Shown: positions 1 through 7,282, counted from the first letter of the stretch. The stretch: DNA of 52,935 nt from Bacteroidaceae bacterium (GCA_017469925.1 JAFUFK010000008.1:1-52935), one strand, 5' to 3'. Translations and numbers: made by a program. Notes: generated by a model from the letters alone, not told the origin.

Positions 1-232
1 GATGGCCGAGCCGCATGGTGAGCTCGCTCAGCGAAGCGACTCGGACAATTGGTGACAGCGTCGCAGACGCACGTCCCAACGGCAAAGGGTTTTCTCTGTT
101 TTTGTTTTTCTCTTGACCCCCTCACCAGCGCGTTAGCGCTAATACCACGCCGCAGGCGTACCCCTGACGCCCCAGATTGTTAAAAAACTGTAAAAAATCC
201 GTCGCGCGCGTACATTATAATAAAGAAAGTAT
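1..232. other. Intergenic leader with an inverted twin-hairpin repeat
   Basis: No convincing gene is seen here. Positions 125-161 read CCAGCGCGTTAGCGCT followed by ACCACGCCGCAGGCGTAC. This is the reverse complement, with a few changes, of the repeat at 6409-6441 and 6884-6915, so it is another copy in the opposite orientation. A T-rich stretch at about 91-113 and short palindromic GC runs at 22-45 are also present. The end of an upstream gene could lie in the first 60 bases, but no frame supports it. Confidence 0.5.
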
Positions 233-240
233 TATCTTTG
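233..240 (+). promoter_or_regulatory. Bacteroidetes -7 promoter box (TATCTTTG) for the DUF4160 operon
   Basis: TATCTTTG matches the Bacteroidetes sigma-ABfr -7 consensus TAnnTTTG and lies 40 bases before the DUF4160 start codon. No clear TTTG element is seen at the usual -33 distance, so the -33 half is weak. Confidence 0.65.
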
Positions 241-280
241 CACGCGATATGGCCCAAAATGTAATGCCAAAAGAAATAAC

Positions 281-538
281 ATGCCCGAAATAAGTTCTTT
301 CTACGGAATCGTAATCACAATGTTTGTGCAGGAGCACAATCCTCCTCACTTTCATGTTCGTTACAACGAATATAGGGCTCTCATTAATATCCAGAATGGC
401 CATATTACAGGCTCTCTGCCTCGAAGAGTGATAAGTCTTGTTTACGAATGGCTCGACCTTCATAAAGACGAACTGATGGCAAACTGGCAACGTATAGAGA
501 ATGGTCAAGAACTTGTGAAGATTAATCCTTTAGACTAA
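281..538 (+). CDS. DUF4160 family protein
   Basis: An 85-residue protein covering a whole DUF4160 domain: N-terminal FYGIVITMFV, then HNPPHFHVRY (the family's PPHFH signature at about residues 20-26), and a C-terminal helix ending SLPRRVISLVYEWLDLHKDELMANW. The biochemical role of DUF4160 is not established; it is commonly encoded next to DUF2442, and the pair is often listed as toxin-antitoxin-like. Here the DUF2442 gene starts 6 bases after its stop. The promoter box at 233-240 makes it the first gene of a four-gene operon that ends in a RelE/ParE-type toxin. Seen: domain signature and gene order. Inferred: membership of a stress or toxin-antitoxin-like module. Confidence 0.9.
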   Translation: MPEISSFYGIVITMFVQEHNPPHFHVRYNEYRALINIQNGHITGSLPRRVISLVYEWLDLHKDELMANWQRIENGQELVKINPLD

Positions 539-544
539 TTAGCA

Positions 545-796
545 ATGAAACTGATATGGGTAGCACAGGCAAAGCCACTCGACGGCTATCGTATGGAACT
601 TACGTTCAATGACGGAAGTCGCAAGGATTTTGATTTCAGCACGCTCCTTGGCACTCATCCAATGTATGAGTATATCCGAGACCATGCGGCATTCAAAGAC
701 TTCCGCTTGGACGGTTGGACCGTTTCATGGAACAACGGCCAGGTCGATGTCGCCCCCGAATACCTTTATGAACATGGAAAGACATTAAACCAATAA
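545..796 (+). CDS. DUF2442 family protein
   Basis: An 83-residue protein with the DUF2442 layout: an N-terminal beta strand with a conserved proline (AKPLDGYRMELTFNDGSRKDFDF), a middle FKDFRLDGWTVSWNNG segment and a C-terminal DVAPEYLYEHG. It lies immediately after the DUF4160 gene and is almost certainly co-transcribed with it. DUF2442 proteins are small, of unknown function and usually paired with DUF4160 or a related small protein. A second DUF2442 gene at 7444-7680 is only a distant relative, so this is not a recent duplication. Confidence 0.9.
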   Translation: MKLIWVAQAKPLDGYRMELTFNDGSRKDFDFSTLLGTHPMYEYIRDHAAFKDFRLDGWTVSWNNGQVDVAPEYLYEHGKTLNQ

Positions 797-815
797 CCTC
801 TTAACCCGACCTTAT

Positions 816-1088
816 ATGAATACAGTCTCACTAAATAGCCTTTGGTCCTACCTTCAGAGCCTATCACTTACGGCGAGCAACAAGAAGTGGCTTGCCGACC
901 ACCTGTATGAATCTGTAGAGGAGGCAAACGACACCGTCGATGAAACCGGAGAGCAACTTCAGTCTCCGAGTAGGGCTTATATAGAAAATGGCGAGGTGAA
1001 AGTTGATATTGTCAGCGAAACAATGGGCATCGAGGAGGCTCGGGCTCTATTGCACAAAGTTATTGATTTAGAGTACTCGCTGCCATGA
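816..1088 (+). CDS. Putative antitoxin of the RelE/ParE-type pair
   Basis: A 90-residue acidic protein. I do not recognise a named family. The N-terminal half (residues about 1-40) is helical and hydrophobic with SLWSYLQSLSLTASNKKWLADHLYE; the middle (41-65) is acidic and probably flexible; the C-terminal part ends in a helix (EEARALLHKVIDLEYSLP). Its stop codon overlaps the start codon of the next gene (ATGA at 1085-1088), the usual coupling of antitoxin and toxin genes. The antitoxin role is inferred from that coupling and from the toxin-like fold of the neighbour, not from a known DNA-binding motif. Confidence 0.6.
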   Translation: MNTVSLNSLWSYLQSLSLTASNKKWLADHLYESVEEANDTVDETGEQLQSPSRAYIENGEVKVDIVSETMGIEEARALLHKVIDLEYSLP

Positions 1089-1381
1089 ACTATATAATTC
1101 AACGTCGGTGCATTGAAAACATCGCTGATTTCTATCATCATGTTTCACTCAAGTATCGCCACACCTATTCCGTGGAACTGATGCACAAGAATCTTGATGA
1201 GGCATTAGATGGCATGTATCAGATTGAGAAGTCACTGCTCCGTCGTCACCCCACACTTGAGCGGTGGAAAAAAGAAGGATGGCACATGGCTCACACAGGC
1301 AAATGGTACTACGCCTATACCATCGACGATGATACCATCACCATCGAGGATGCCTGCCACGAACAAAACATGAGTGATTAA
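1085..1381 (+). CDS. RelE/ParE family toxin-like protein
   Basis: A 98-residue basic protein that resembles Bacteroidetes RelE/ParE-superfamily toxins: a central helical hairpin (about residues 25-60) followed by the C-terminal strands KWYYAYTIDDDTITIEDACHEQNM, where W/Y-rich strands and a terminal H-x-QNM are typical. RelE members cleave ribosome-bound mRNA and ParE members poison gyrase; the sequence does not show which, if either, applies. Translation is coupled to the preceding gene by a 4-base overlap. A repeat array begins 5 bases after the stop, so this ends the operon. Confidence 0.7.
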   Translation: MNYIIQRRCIENIADFYHHVSLKYRHTYSVELMHKNLDEALDGMYQIEKSLLRRHPTLERWKKEGWHMAHTGKWYYAYTIDDDTITIEDACHEQNMSD

Positions 1382-1385
1382 CCTT

Positions 1386-1529
1386 TTAAACTGTTAAACG
1401 ATTAAACGATTAAACTGTTAAACGATTAAACCATTAAACGATTAAACCATTAAACGATTAAACCATTAAACCATTAAACCATTAAACCATTAAACCATTA
1501 AACCATTAAACCATTAAACCATTAAACTT
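1386..1529. repeat. Tandem array of 18 copies of an 8-bp unit TTAAAC(CA/GA/TG)
   Basis: From 1386 to 1529 the sequence is 18 head-to-tail octamers whose first six bases are TTAAAC. The last two bases vary: TG or GA in the first five units, alternating CA and GA in the middle, then CA throughout the promoter-distal half. The array fills nearly all the space between the toxin gene and the 1520-residue surface protein. The homogenised right half suggests recent slippage expansion. The array lies 40-185 bases upstream of the start codon and could set promoter spacing or phase-variable expression; that is inference. Confidence 0.95.
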
Positions 1530-1571
1530 TTATATTATTTACTAACCTTAATTAACCAAAACAAAAAACAA

Positions 1572-4500
1572 ATGAAAAGATTACTTTTCGCGATGCTATG
1601 CATCGTAAGTGCACTCGGGATGAGGGCACAGTTAACAGATGGTACTGTGTACTGGCTTCAGGACACAAGTACGGGACAATTCCTTAGCCAAGGTGACGCA
1701 TGGGCTACTAAAGCTGTCGCCCAGGATGTGGGTGGACTCGGTTTTGAGGTTGTCTATGTTTCTGATGGTGTTTACAAGCTGAACAACATCATGTGGAATA
1801 CTGTCAAGAATACGACAGTGGGACTTGGCGTTGATGTGTATGTCGATCAAGCACCTGCAGAATGGACTATCACAGCTTCTGGTGGTGGTTATACCATAAA
1901 AAACGGTGACAATTATCTGGTCAACAACGGTGCTGAAAACGCCTACAAAGAGAAGCCTATTGGCAAAACCACGGATGCCGCCGCTGCTACCGTCTGGAAG
2001 TTCCTCACAAAGACAGAGTACGATGCAGCTATCCAAGCATATAAGGATAATAAGGCTGCCTCTTATGCTGCCACTTTAGGTTACGAAGCAACCACGGTTG
2101 CTGCTTTGGAGGCTCTGATCGCTGATGAAGAGAACCAATTTATAAGCAAGGACTATACCAACAACATCACCAATCCCACATTAGGCAGTGATGATACAGG
2201 ATGGACACACGGAAAGCTTGGAAACCGTGGCAATGATGCAGGCGGTTGGGCCGTAGGTAGTGGTTGCGCAGAATTCTGGAATGGTTGCGGTTATGCCACA
2301 CAGACGGTCAGCAACCTTCCCAATGGTCTCTACAAAATTACGTTCGTGGGCTCATATCGTCCCGCAAACTCAGCTGAGGCAAATAATTTGGCTTCAGAGA
2401 AGACCAGTAGCCCTGCTTTCGTATATGCCAATGATGCCAAAGTGGAGTTCCTCCATTGGATTGATGTGCCGGCGAAGGCTAATGGTCGTAGTGGTATTAC
2501 TGCAGCCAATGGTTATACCAACACCCTCTACACCTACGTAACTAATGGCACACTGGATCTTGGTGTCGTTGCTGATGGTTGGGCAGATGGATATAACTGG
2601 ACAACCTTTGGTCAGTTTACCCTTACCCAGATTTACAGCGTTGCTTCCTATAAGAAGGCATATAATGATGCTATGGCTGCAGCAACGTCGGCCTCGACAG
2701 CTCTCGATGGCTTCAGTGTATATGCTACCGCTAAGAGCAATCTTGATGGCATTATTACAGCCAACACTCTTACGGGCGATGACCTTACAGATGCTGATAA
2801 ACTTGGTGCTGCCGCAGATGCTCTGAATGCAGCTGCTGCCGCCGTTTCCGCAGAGGTTGCAGCATGTGAGCAATATGCCGATATTGTTTCCACTATAGGA
2901 AGCAACACTAACGTGAATCTTACCAACTATGTCAGCAATGCCGGTTTCGAAATGGGCAACCTGACGGGATGGACTTCTGCCGATGGTGGTAATGTAGCCA
3001 ACAACAATAACTTCTCTGGAAAGAGTGGAAACTGGTATACAGAGCGTTGGACATGGGCAAGTTCCGCCGATGTACATCTTAGCGATGGTTCTTTGACACA
3101 CGACGTAATTGTGCTGCCTGCTGGTGTCTATGCAATATCTGCAAATGCACAGAACATTCGTCAGTTTGATGGAGTGAAGGCTACTGGCCTGTTCCTCTGC
3201 GCCAATGATGACAAGGTGGAGATTAGCGCAGCTGATTATTATACTACTTATATTAAGCTTGACGACAAAGCCGCACTAACAATCAAGTTCCTCCTTGAGA
3301 ATTGTACGGGTAACTGGATTTCATACGACAATGTTGCTTTGACATTCGTCGGCAGCGATTTCCCAGCCTATACCCTTGTTGACGGTAAGATGAGTGTTGC
3401 TGCGGCTACCGCACAGACTGATGCTGAGACAACATTCACAGGTGCACAGACTGGTGCCAACTATAATGTATTGGTTAACGCTATTGCTGCTGCTCAGGCA
3501 TCCAAGGATGCTTATGCAAAAACGGCACAAGCACTTACTGATGCTGGTACATTGGCTTCCAACTTTAACTTCGCAACCGCTGCGGCCACCACTACTTTTA
3601 ATGATGCTATAACAGCAGTAGAAACAGCGTATAACGACGGAACGCTCTCTGATGCTAGCGCCGCTAATGCTGGAAATCTTGGAACAGTTCTTGTCGGCTG
3701 GCATGCAGTTCGTGCCGAGGCAAATTACACAATAGCTGAAGCTTATATGCAAAGCGCATGGAGCGATGGTGAACTGAACGACTGGTCAACGGAAGGTGAT
3801 ACAGATGGCTCCAACTTCCATGTTCCTTTCTTCCAGAATTGGACTGGCGATAGCAATAGCCTTGGAGAAGGAACGACCTCTGGTCAACTTACAGATCTTC
3901 CAAATGGTCTCTATAGCGTTTCTGCTCTTGTACGCGTTCGCATCAAGAACGGACAGGAAGAAGGCACAGTGCCCACTGGTATCACGCTGAAGGTTAACGA
4001 CGGCGATGCCGTAGATGCCTGCACTGGAACACAGGTAAGCGGAACCCAGTTCTATCTTGGCACTATCGTGGCAGAAGGGCTCGTAAAGGATGGCACTCTT
4101 AACGCTGTATTTACTCGCGCTGCTGAGAACAACATCAGCTGGCTTAGTTTCAAGGATATTAAGTACACGAAGGTTCGCGATTTGACAGAAGAGGAAATGG
4201 CTGTTGTTCCCACGGGCATAACACTTGACAAGACCGAGGTAACCCTTACTGCAACTGAAACTTCTGTGACGCTGACACCGACCTTCACTCCTGAGGATGC
4301 CACCGAAATCGTTACTTGGACCAGCAGCGATGAGACTGTAGCTACTGTTGCCAACGGCGTTGTTACCGCAGTTGCTTCTGGTACGACTACTATCACCGTT
4401 ACAAGCACACTGGACGAGAACGTGAAGGCTACTTGCGAAGTTACTGTTGACTTCCCCGAGACCGAGGTGGCTACTGAAGATGTGGTTATTGATGGTCCCG

Positions 4501-6134
4501 CCCTCTCAACCGTTACCTATGGCGAGAATTTGATTAAGAATGGTACGTTCGAATACCCCAATCCTTTCCAAGGTTGGAAGAGTGGTGCTAATGGTAATTG
4601 CGATGCCAATAATTACAACATCGTAACGGATGGCGATAGCAAGTACATTCAGGCTAAGGAAAGTAAAGGCGCTGGTGATTCACACTCTATCAGCACAGGT
4701 TGGGCCATTGAAAGCGGTAAGACCTATGTCTTCGGTTACAAAGTAAAGGCAACTGCTGCTGGCAATTCTCAGTATCATGTTGTTTCTATGACGAATACAA
4801 TTGGAACAGAAACGGCAAAGGTTTCCAATGACGCTACTCCTGTGACCACCGATTGGACTGATGTTAAATACAAATTTACCAACACCGAAGGCTATGCTTT
4901 CGTTCAGTTCCGCGCTCGCTGGTTGGCTAACAGCACAAGCTTCGATGAATTCTATTTGGTAGAGGTAACTGGTGAAGAAACTGTAGGTAATGTTCAGTAT
5001 GCTCTGGATGCTATTCCTACCGCCAACATCGGCACTGGTGCCTTCCAGTATAGTCAGGATGCCGTTGATGCTGCCAATGCTCTGGTACAGGGTACTGCTA
5101 CCGTGGCTGACGTAGAGGCTGCTTACGAGGCTCTTACCACTGTCAATGCTCCCGCTGACGGTCAGCTCTTCAACGTAGTTCTTACCTATGGTGGCTGGAC
5201 CTACGACAACAAGGCCATGACCTATATTGCTAATGGTCGCACGGATGCAGGTCTCTACAACATCCAGTACAAGGAGGTTGCTAACCAGAACCTGGCTCAG
5301 GCATTCACCTTCACGAAGGTTGAAGGCAACAACTACAAGATGTCGCAGATTGATGCCGACGGCAATGCTCGTTACATCTCTACGGGTGTGCCCTACAGTG
5401 GCAACACTGCTCAGATTCGTACCACCACCAATGCCGACGAAGCTCTGGTTGTAACCGTTATCCCGACCACGACCGATGGTAAGTGGAACCTGCGCAACAC
5501 CGAAGCCAACAACTACATTGGTTCTCAGGACGCTGGTGTTTACACCGTGAACTCGCACATCGACTTCAACATCGTTGAGACACATAAGCCCTCTATCATC
5601 ATCAACACGACTGCTGCCGGTTGGGGTACCACCATGCTGCCGTTCGCTGCTGAGAAGCCTGCTGACGTGAAGGTTTACAGCTGCGCAGAGGCCGATGGCG
5701 CTACGTTGACGCTCGTAGAAGTTGAGGCTTTGGAGGCTAACAAGCCTTACATCATCGAAGGTGCTTGGAACGAGACGCTGACTGGCGACGCCCAGGGTAC
5801 TCAGCTCCAGTACACCGAGGGCATGCTGACTGGTACTTACGAGAGGATTCCTGCCCCCAACGGATGCTATATCCTGCAGAAGCATGATGATAAGGTAGGC
5901 TTCTTCCCCGTCGATACCGAAAAGGCTCAGCCCAGCGTACCTGCTAACCGTGCTTACCTGACGGCTCCCGAAGGCGGTGTTAAGGCCTTCTTCCTGGATG
6001 ACGCAACTGGCATCAATGGTGTATTCGACGCTCTGCAGAATGGCGACATCTACGACCTCACCGGTCGCAAGGTTCAGCACATGCAGAAGGGCAATGTTTA
6101 CATCGTTAACGGCCGCAAAGTGGTTGTAAAGTAA
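1572..6134 (+). CDS. Large secreted multi-domain adhesin/glycan-binding protein with Por-type sorting tail
   Basis: 1520 residues with a clear signal peptide (MKRLLFAMLCIVSALGMRAQ). After an N-terminal ricin-like region (about 20-150) come lectin-like beta-sandwich modules, recognisable by the pattern NxxFE...GW...LPNGLY: about 195-350 (NLPNGLYKITFVGSYRP), 445-600 (NAGFEMGNLTGW), 715-860 (DLPNGLYSVSALVRVR) and 980-1135 (LIKNGTFEYPNPFQGW). Alanine-rich helical FIVAR-like spacers lie between them. A bacterial Ig-like (Big_2) domain lies at about 877-964 (TWTSSDETVATVANGVV). The last 28 residues, YDLTGRKVQHMQKG...VNGRKVVVK, form the short T9SS-type tail seen in five other proteins of this window. 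No catalytic motif was found, so a binding or surface-structural role is inferred. The last ~350 codons look more GC-rich and regular than the rest. Confidence 0.85.
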   Translation: MKRLLFAMLCIVSALGMRAQLTDGTVYWLQDTSTGQFLSQGDAWATKAVAQDVGGLGFEVVYVSDGVYKLNNIMWNTVKNTTVGLGVDVYVDQAPAEWTITASGGGYTIKNGDNYLVNNGAENAYKEKPIGKTTDAAAATVWKFLTKTEYDAAIQAYKDNKAASYAATLGYEATTVAALEALIADEENQFISKDYTNNITNPTLGSDDTGWTHGKLGNRGNDAGGWAVGSGCAEFWNGCGYATQTVSNLPNGLYKITFVGSYRPANSAEANNLASEKTSSPAFVYANDAKVEFLHWIDVPAKANGRSGITAANGYTNTLYTYVTNGTLDLGVVADGWADGYNWTTFGQFTLTQIYSVASYKKAYNDAMAAATSASTALDGFSVYATAKSNLDGIITANTLTGDDLTDADKLGAAADALNAAAAAVSAEVAACEQYADIVSTIGSNTNVNLTNYVSNAGFEMGNLTGWTSADGGNVANNNNFSGKSGNWYTERWTWASSADVHLSDGSLTHDVIVLPAGVYAISANAQNIRQFDGVKATGLFLCANDDKVEISAADYYTTYIKLDDKAALTIKFLLENCTGNWISYDNVALTFVGSDFPAYTLVDGKMSVAAATAQTDAETTFTGAQTGANYNVLVNAIAAAQASKDAYAKTAQALTDAGTLASNFNFATAAATTTFNDAITAVETAYNDGTLSDASAANAGNLGTVLVGWHAVRAEANYTIAEAYMQSAWSDGELNDWSTEGDTDGSNFHVPFFQNWTGDSNSLGEGTTSGQLTDLPNGLYSVSALVRVRIKNGQEEGTVPTGITLKVNDGDAVDACTGTQVSGTQFYLGTIVAEGLVKDGTLNAVFTRAAENNISWLSFKDIKYTKVRDLTEEEMAVVPTGITLDKTEVTLTATETSVTLTPTFTPEDATEIVTWTSSDETVATVANGVVTAVASGTTTITVTSTLDENVKATCEVTVDFPETEVATEDVVIDGPALSTVTYGENLIKNGTFEYPNPFQGWKSGANGNCDANNYNIVTDGDSKYIQAKESKGAGDSHSISTGWAIESGKTYVFGYKVKATAAGNSQYHVVSMTNTIGTETAKVSNDATPVTTDWTDVKYKFTNTEGYAFVQFRARWLANSTSFDEFYLVEVTGEETVGNVQYALDAIPTANIGTGAFQYSQDAVDAANALVQGTATVADVEAAYEALTTVNAPADGQLFNVVLTYGGWTYDNKAMTYIANGRTDAGLYNIQYKEVANQNLAQAFTFTKVEGNNYKMSQIDADGNARYISTGVPYSGNTAQIRTTTNADEALVVTVIPTTTDGKWNLRNTEANNYIGSQDAGVYTVNSHIDFNIVETHKPSIIINTTAAGWGTTMLPFAAEKPADVKVYSCAEADGATLTLVEVEALEANKPYIIEGAWNETLTGDAQGTQLQYTEGMLTGTYERIPAPNGCYILQKHDDKVGFFPVDTEKAQPSVPANRAYLTAPEGGVKAFFLDDATGINGVFDALQNGDIYDLTGRKVQHMQKGNVYIVNGRKVVVK

Positions 6135-6155
6135 AAGAACGGACCCTCTCCCCAA

Positions 6156-6179
6156 CCCCTCCCCCACAATGGGGAGGGG
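6156..6179. repeat. GC-rich hairpin between the 1520-residue protein and the small downstream ORF
   Basis: CCCCTCCCC (6156-6164), a six-base loop and GGGGAGGGG (6171-6179) form a perfect 9-bp stem, embedded in a wider complementary context. No U-run follows, so it does not look like an efficient terminator; it may stabilise the upstream mRNA or attenuate transcription into the ORF at 6221. The sequence resembles the C-rich intergenic repeats common in Bacteroidales genomes. Confidence 0.7.
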
Positions 6180-6220
6180 CCACGGGGAAGGATTAATAAT
6201 ATTGAACATTAAAAAATTCG

Positions 6221-6385
6221 ATGATTATGAAAAAAGTATATTTGCAACCCGAGACTGAAGTTGTGCTCATTCAGCACACCAATATGATTGCCCTGTCCCT
6301 GCAACCCGATCCCGCTACGGGCGACGATGCCTTGGTAAAAGAGGACAACAATTGGGACATCTGGGGTGAAGAAGAAGCTGAGTAA
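6221..6385 (+). CDS. Small (54-residue) Bacteroidales ORF downstream of a T9SS cargo gene
   Basis: An ORF of 55 codons including the stop, too short for most gene callers. It begins MIMKKVYLQPETEVV; the third-codon ATG at 6227 gives the alternative and more typical start MKKVYLQPETEVV. It continues IQHTNMIALSLQPDP and ends in an acidic, tryptophan-containing tail (DNNWDIWGEEEAE). Bacteroides and Prevotella genomes carry many unnamed small proteins beginning MKKxYxxPexxVV with an acidic end, often beside surface-protein genes. Function is unknown. It lies 86 bases after the 1520-residue gene with only a hairpin between, so co-transcription is plausible. Evidence for coding is the family-like N-terminus and clean frame; no homology search was possible. 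Confidence 0.7.
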   Translation: MIMKKVYLQPETEVVLIQHTNMIALSLQPDPATGDDALVKEDNNWDIWGEEEAE

Positions 6386-6386
6386 G

Positions 6387-6504
6387 TAGCGCCTGAGGCG
6401 CTGGAGTACGCCTTCGGCGTGGCTTTAGCGCTTCGCGCTGGCAAAGGCCCTGACGGGCCTGGTAAACGAAATCCTCCGCAAGCAATCGGGCTTGCGGAGG
6501 ATTT
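6387..6504. repeat. Composite palindromic repeat element, copy 1
   Basis: A run of short hairpins: GCGCCTGAGGCGC, ACGCCTTCGGCGT, AGCGCTTCGCGCT, AGGCCCTGACGGGCCT, then the 15-bp stem AAATCCTCCGCAAGC (6469-6483) with loop AATCGG and GCTTGCGGAGGATTT (6490-6504). The part from about 6409 to 6504 recurs almost identically at 6884-6978. The final stem, flanked by A- and T-rich bases, could act as a bidirectional terminator for the small ORF at 6221. Confidence 0.85.
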
Positions 6505-6514
6505 ATTATGCAGG

Positions 6515-6537
6515 TGTGTACCTTTTTGTGTACACAA
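6515..6537. promoter_or_regulatory. Putative antitoxin operator with TGTACA core
   Basis: TTGTGTACACAA at 6526-6537 is a perfect 12-bp palindrome containing TGTACA (6529-6534). A degenerate second core, TGTACC at 6517-6522, lies exactly 12 bp upstream. TGTACA is the known core of the YefM-YoeB operator in E. coli. The palindrome ends 2 bases before the -33 element of the antitoxin promoter, so a bound Phd/YefM protein could block transcription. Sequence and position are seen; autoregulation is inferred from the family. Confidence 0.65.
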
Positions 6538-6539
6538 AG

Positions 6540-6571
6540 TTTGGCTGTATCAGATAGAATGAGTATATTTG
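6540..6571 (+). promoter_or_regulatory. Promoter of the Phd/YefM antitoxin gene
   Basis: TTTG at 6540-6543 and TATATTTG at 6564-6571 are 20 bases apart, which matches the Bacteroidetes -33/-7 consensus. The start codon follows 29 bases after the -7 box. Confidence 0.75.
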
Positions 6572-6600
6572 CACCGTGAAACATTAGAAGTAAGACTGAT

Positions 6601-6852
6601 ATGAGTACACTGAACGTTCGAGACTTTAGGAGCAACATGGCCGCGGTGTTTGACCGCACCGACGCAGGCGAGAAAGTGCTTATCCGTCGCCGTAATAACT
6701 TATACACCCTGGTCCCAGTCACCGAAGACGACTTTGCTATCACGCCAGAATTGGCTGCTAAGATAGAAAAGGGGCGCAAAGAGTATCGTGAGGGTAGGAC
6801 TATGGCCTTCCATACTGCGGCTGAGGCACAGAAATGGATGGATGAACTATGA
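6601..6852 (+). CDS. Phd/YefM family antitoxin (orphan)
   Basis: An 83-residue protein with a typical Phd/YefM N-terminal DNA-binding half: NVRDFRSNMAAVFDRTDAGEKVLIRRRNNLYTLVPVTE (residues about 5-42), where a toxin-neutralising C-terminal segment normally follows. Such proteins repress their own operon and neutralise a RelE/YoeB-type toxin. The stop codon overlaps the ATG of a toxin-like ORF (6849) that is destroyed after about 11 codons, so the antitoxin is now an orphan. It has a good promoter and a TGTACA palindrome upstream, so it may still be expressed and might regulate or neutralise in trans. Confidence 0.88.
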   Translation: MSTLNVRDFRSNMAAVFDRTDAGEKVLIRRRNNLYTLVPVTEDDFAITPELAAKIEKGRKEYREGRTMAFHTAAEAQKWMDEL

Positions 6853-6902
6853 GTTATCGGATTGAATACTCAAAGGAGGTACAGCCTTCGGCGTGGTATT
6901 AG
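6849..6902 (+). pseudogene. RelE/YoeB-like toxin remnant interrupted by a palindromic repeat
   Basis: Starting at the ATG that overlaps the antitoxin stop, the frame reads MSYRIEYSKEV, a standard opening for RelE-type toxins in Bacteroidetes, then runs into repeat-derived sequence and stops at 6902. The repeat begins at about 6883 (CAGCCTTCGGCGTGG), matching 6410 onward. No remainder of the toxin is recognisable on the far side, so the 3' part was deleted or replaced when the repeat arrived. Confidence 0.75.
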
Positions 6903-6978
6903 CGCTTCGCGCTGGCAAAGGCCCTGACGGGCTTGGTAAACGAAATCCTCCGCAAGCAATCGGGCTTGCGGAGGATTT
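6884..6978. repeat. Composite palindromic repeat element, copy 2
   Basis: This is nearly identical to 6409-6504, including the twin small hairpins, the GCAAAGGCCCTGACGGGC segment and the terminal stem AAATCCTCCGCAAGC (6943-6957) / GCTTGCGGAGGATTT (6964-6978). It sits inside the toxin remnant. A partial inverted copy of the twin-hairpin part (CCAGCGCGTTAGCGCT) follows at about 7014-7029. Confidence 0.9.
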
Positions 6979-7059
6979 ATTTTAACCGTTATCCCCTCAC
7001 CTCTCACCTCTCACCAGCGCGTTAGCGCTCTATCTCTCATAACCAAAACCAATAAAACC

Positions 7060-7184
7060 CTTTGGCCAAGGTCCAGCCTGCTCCGCAGCCCTCTTGGCGG
7101 GGATAGCCGCATGGCCCTGAAACGCTGTTTCGTGCCTTGCCGCTCTTCCCGCCACGGCATTACATGCCCTGGCCTTTGCCAAAG
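7060..7184. repeat. 125-nt nested imperfect palindrome (possible structured RNA or MITE-like element)
   Basis: Three concentric pairings share nearly the same centre (about 7122-7125): CTTTGGCCAAGG (7060-7071) with CCTTTGCCAAAG (7173-7184); TTGGCGGGGA (7094-7103) with TTCCCGCCA (7146-7154); and GAAAC-gct-GTTTC (7119-7131). Intervening bases also pair partly. No ORF is convincing in this stretch. It could be a non-autonomous mobile element or a transcribed hairpin RNA. Structure is seen; function is unknown. Confidence 0.6.
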
Positions 7185-7282
7185 AAAAACATTAAAAACC
7201 TCACAGGGAGATAGGTAAGTACTGGAGCATCGGAAAGGATTGTTTTTTGGAGTTTTTCTTGTTTTTATTAAATAGAAATTTA

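Noticed and set aside
1386-1529. Possible CRISPR array
   Set aside because: The unit is 8 bp with no spacers; it is a simple tandem repeat.
4680-6209. 509-codon minus-strand frame opposite the end of the 1520-residue protein
   Set aside because: No motif, and the plus strand encodes a sorting tail shared with five other proteins.
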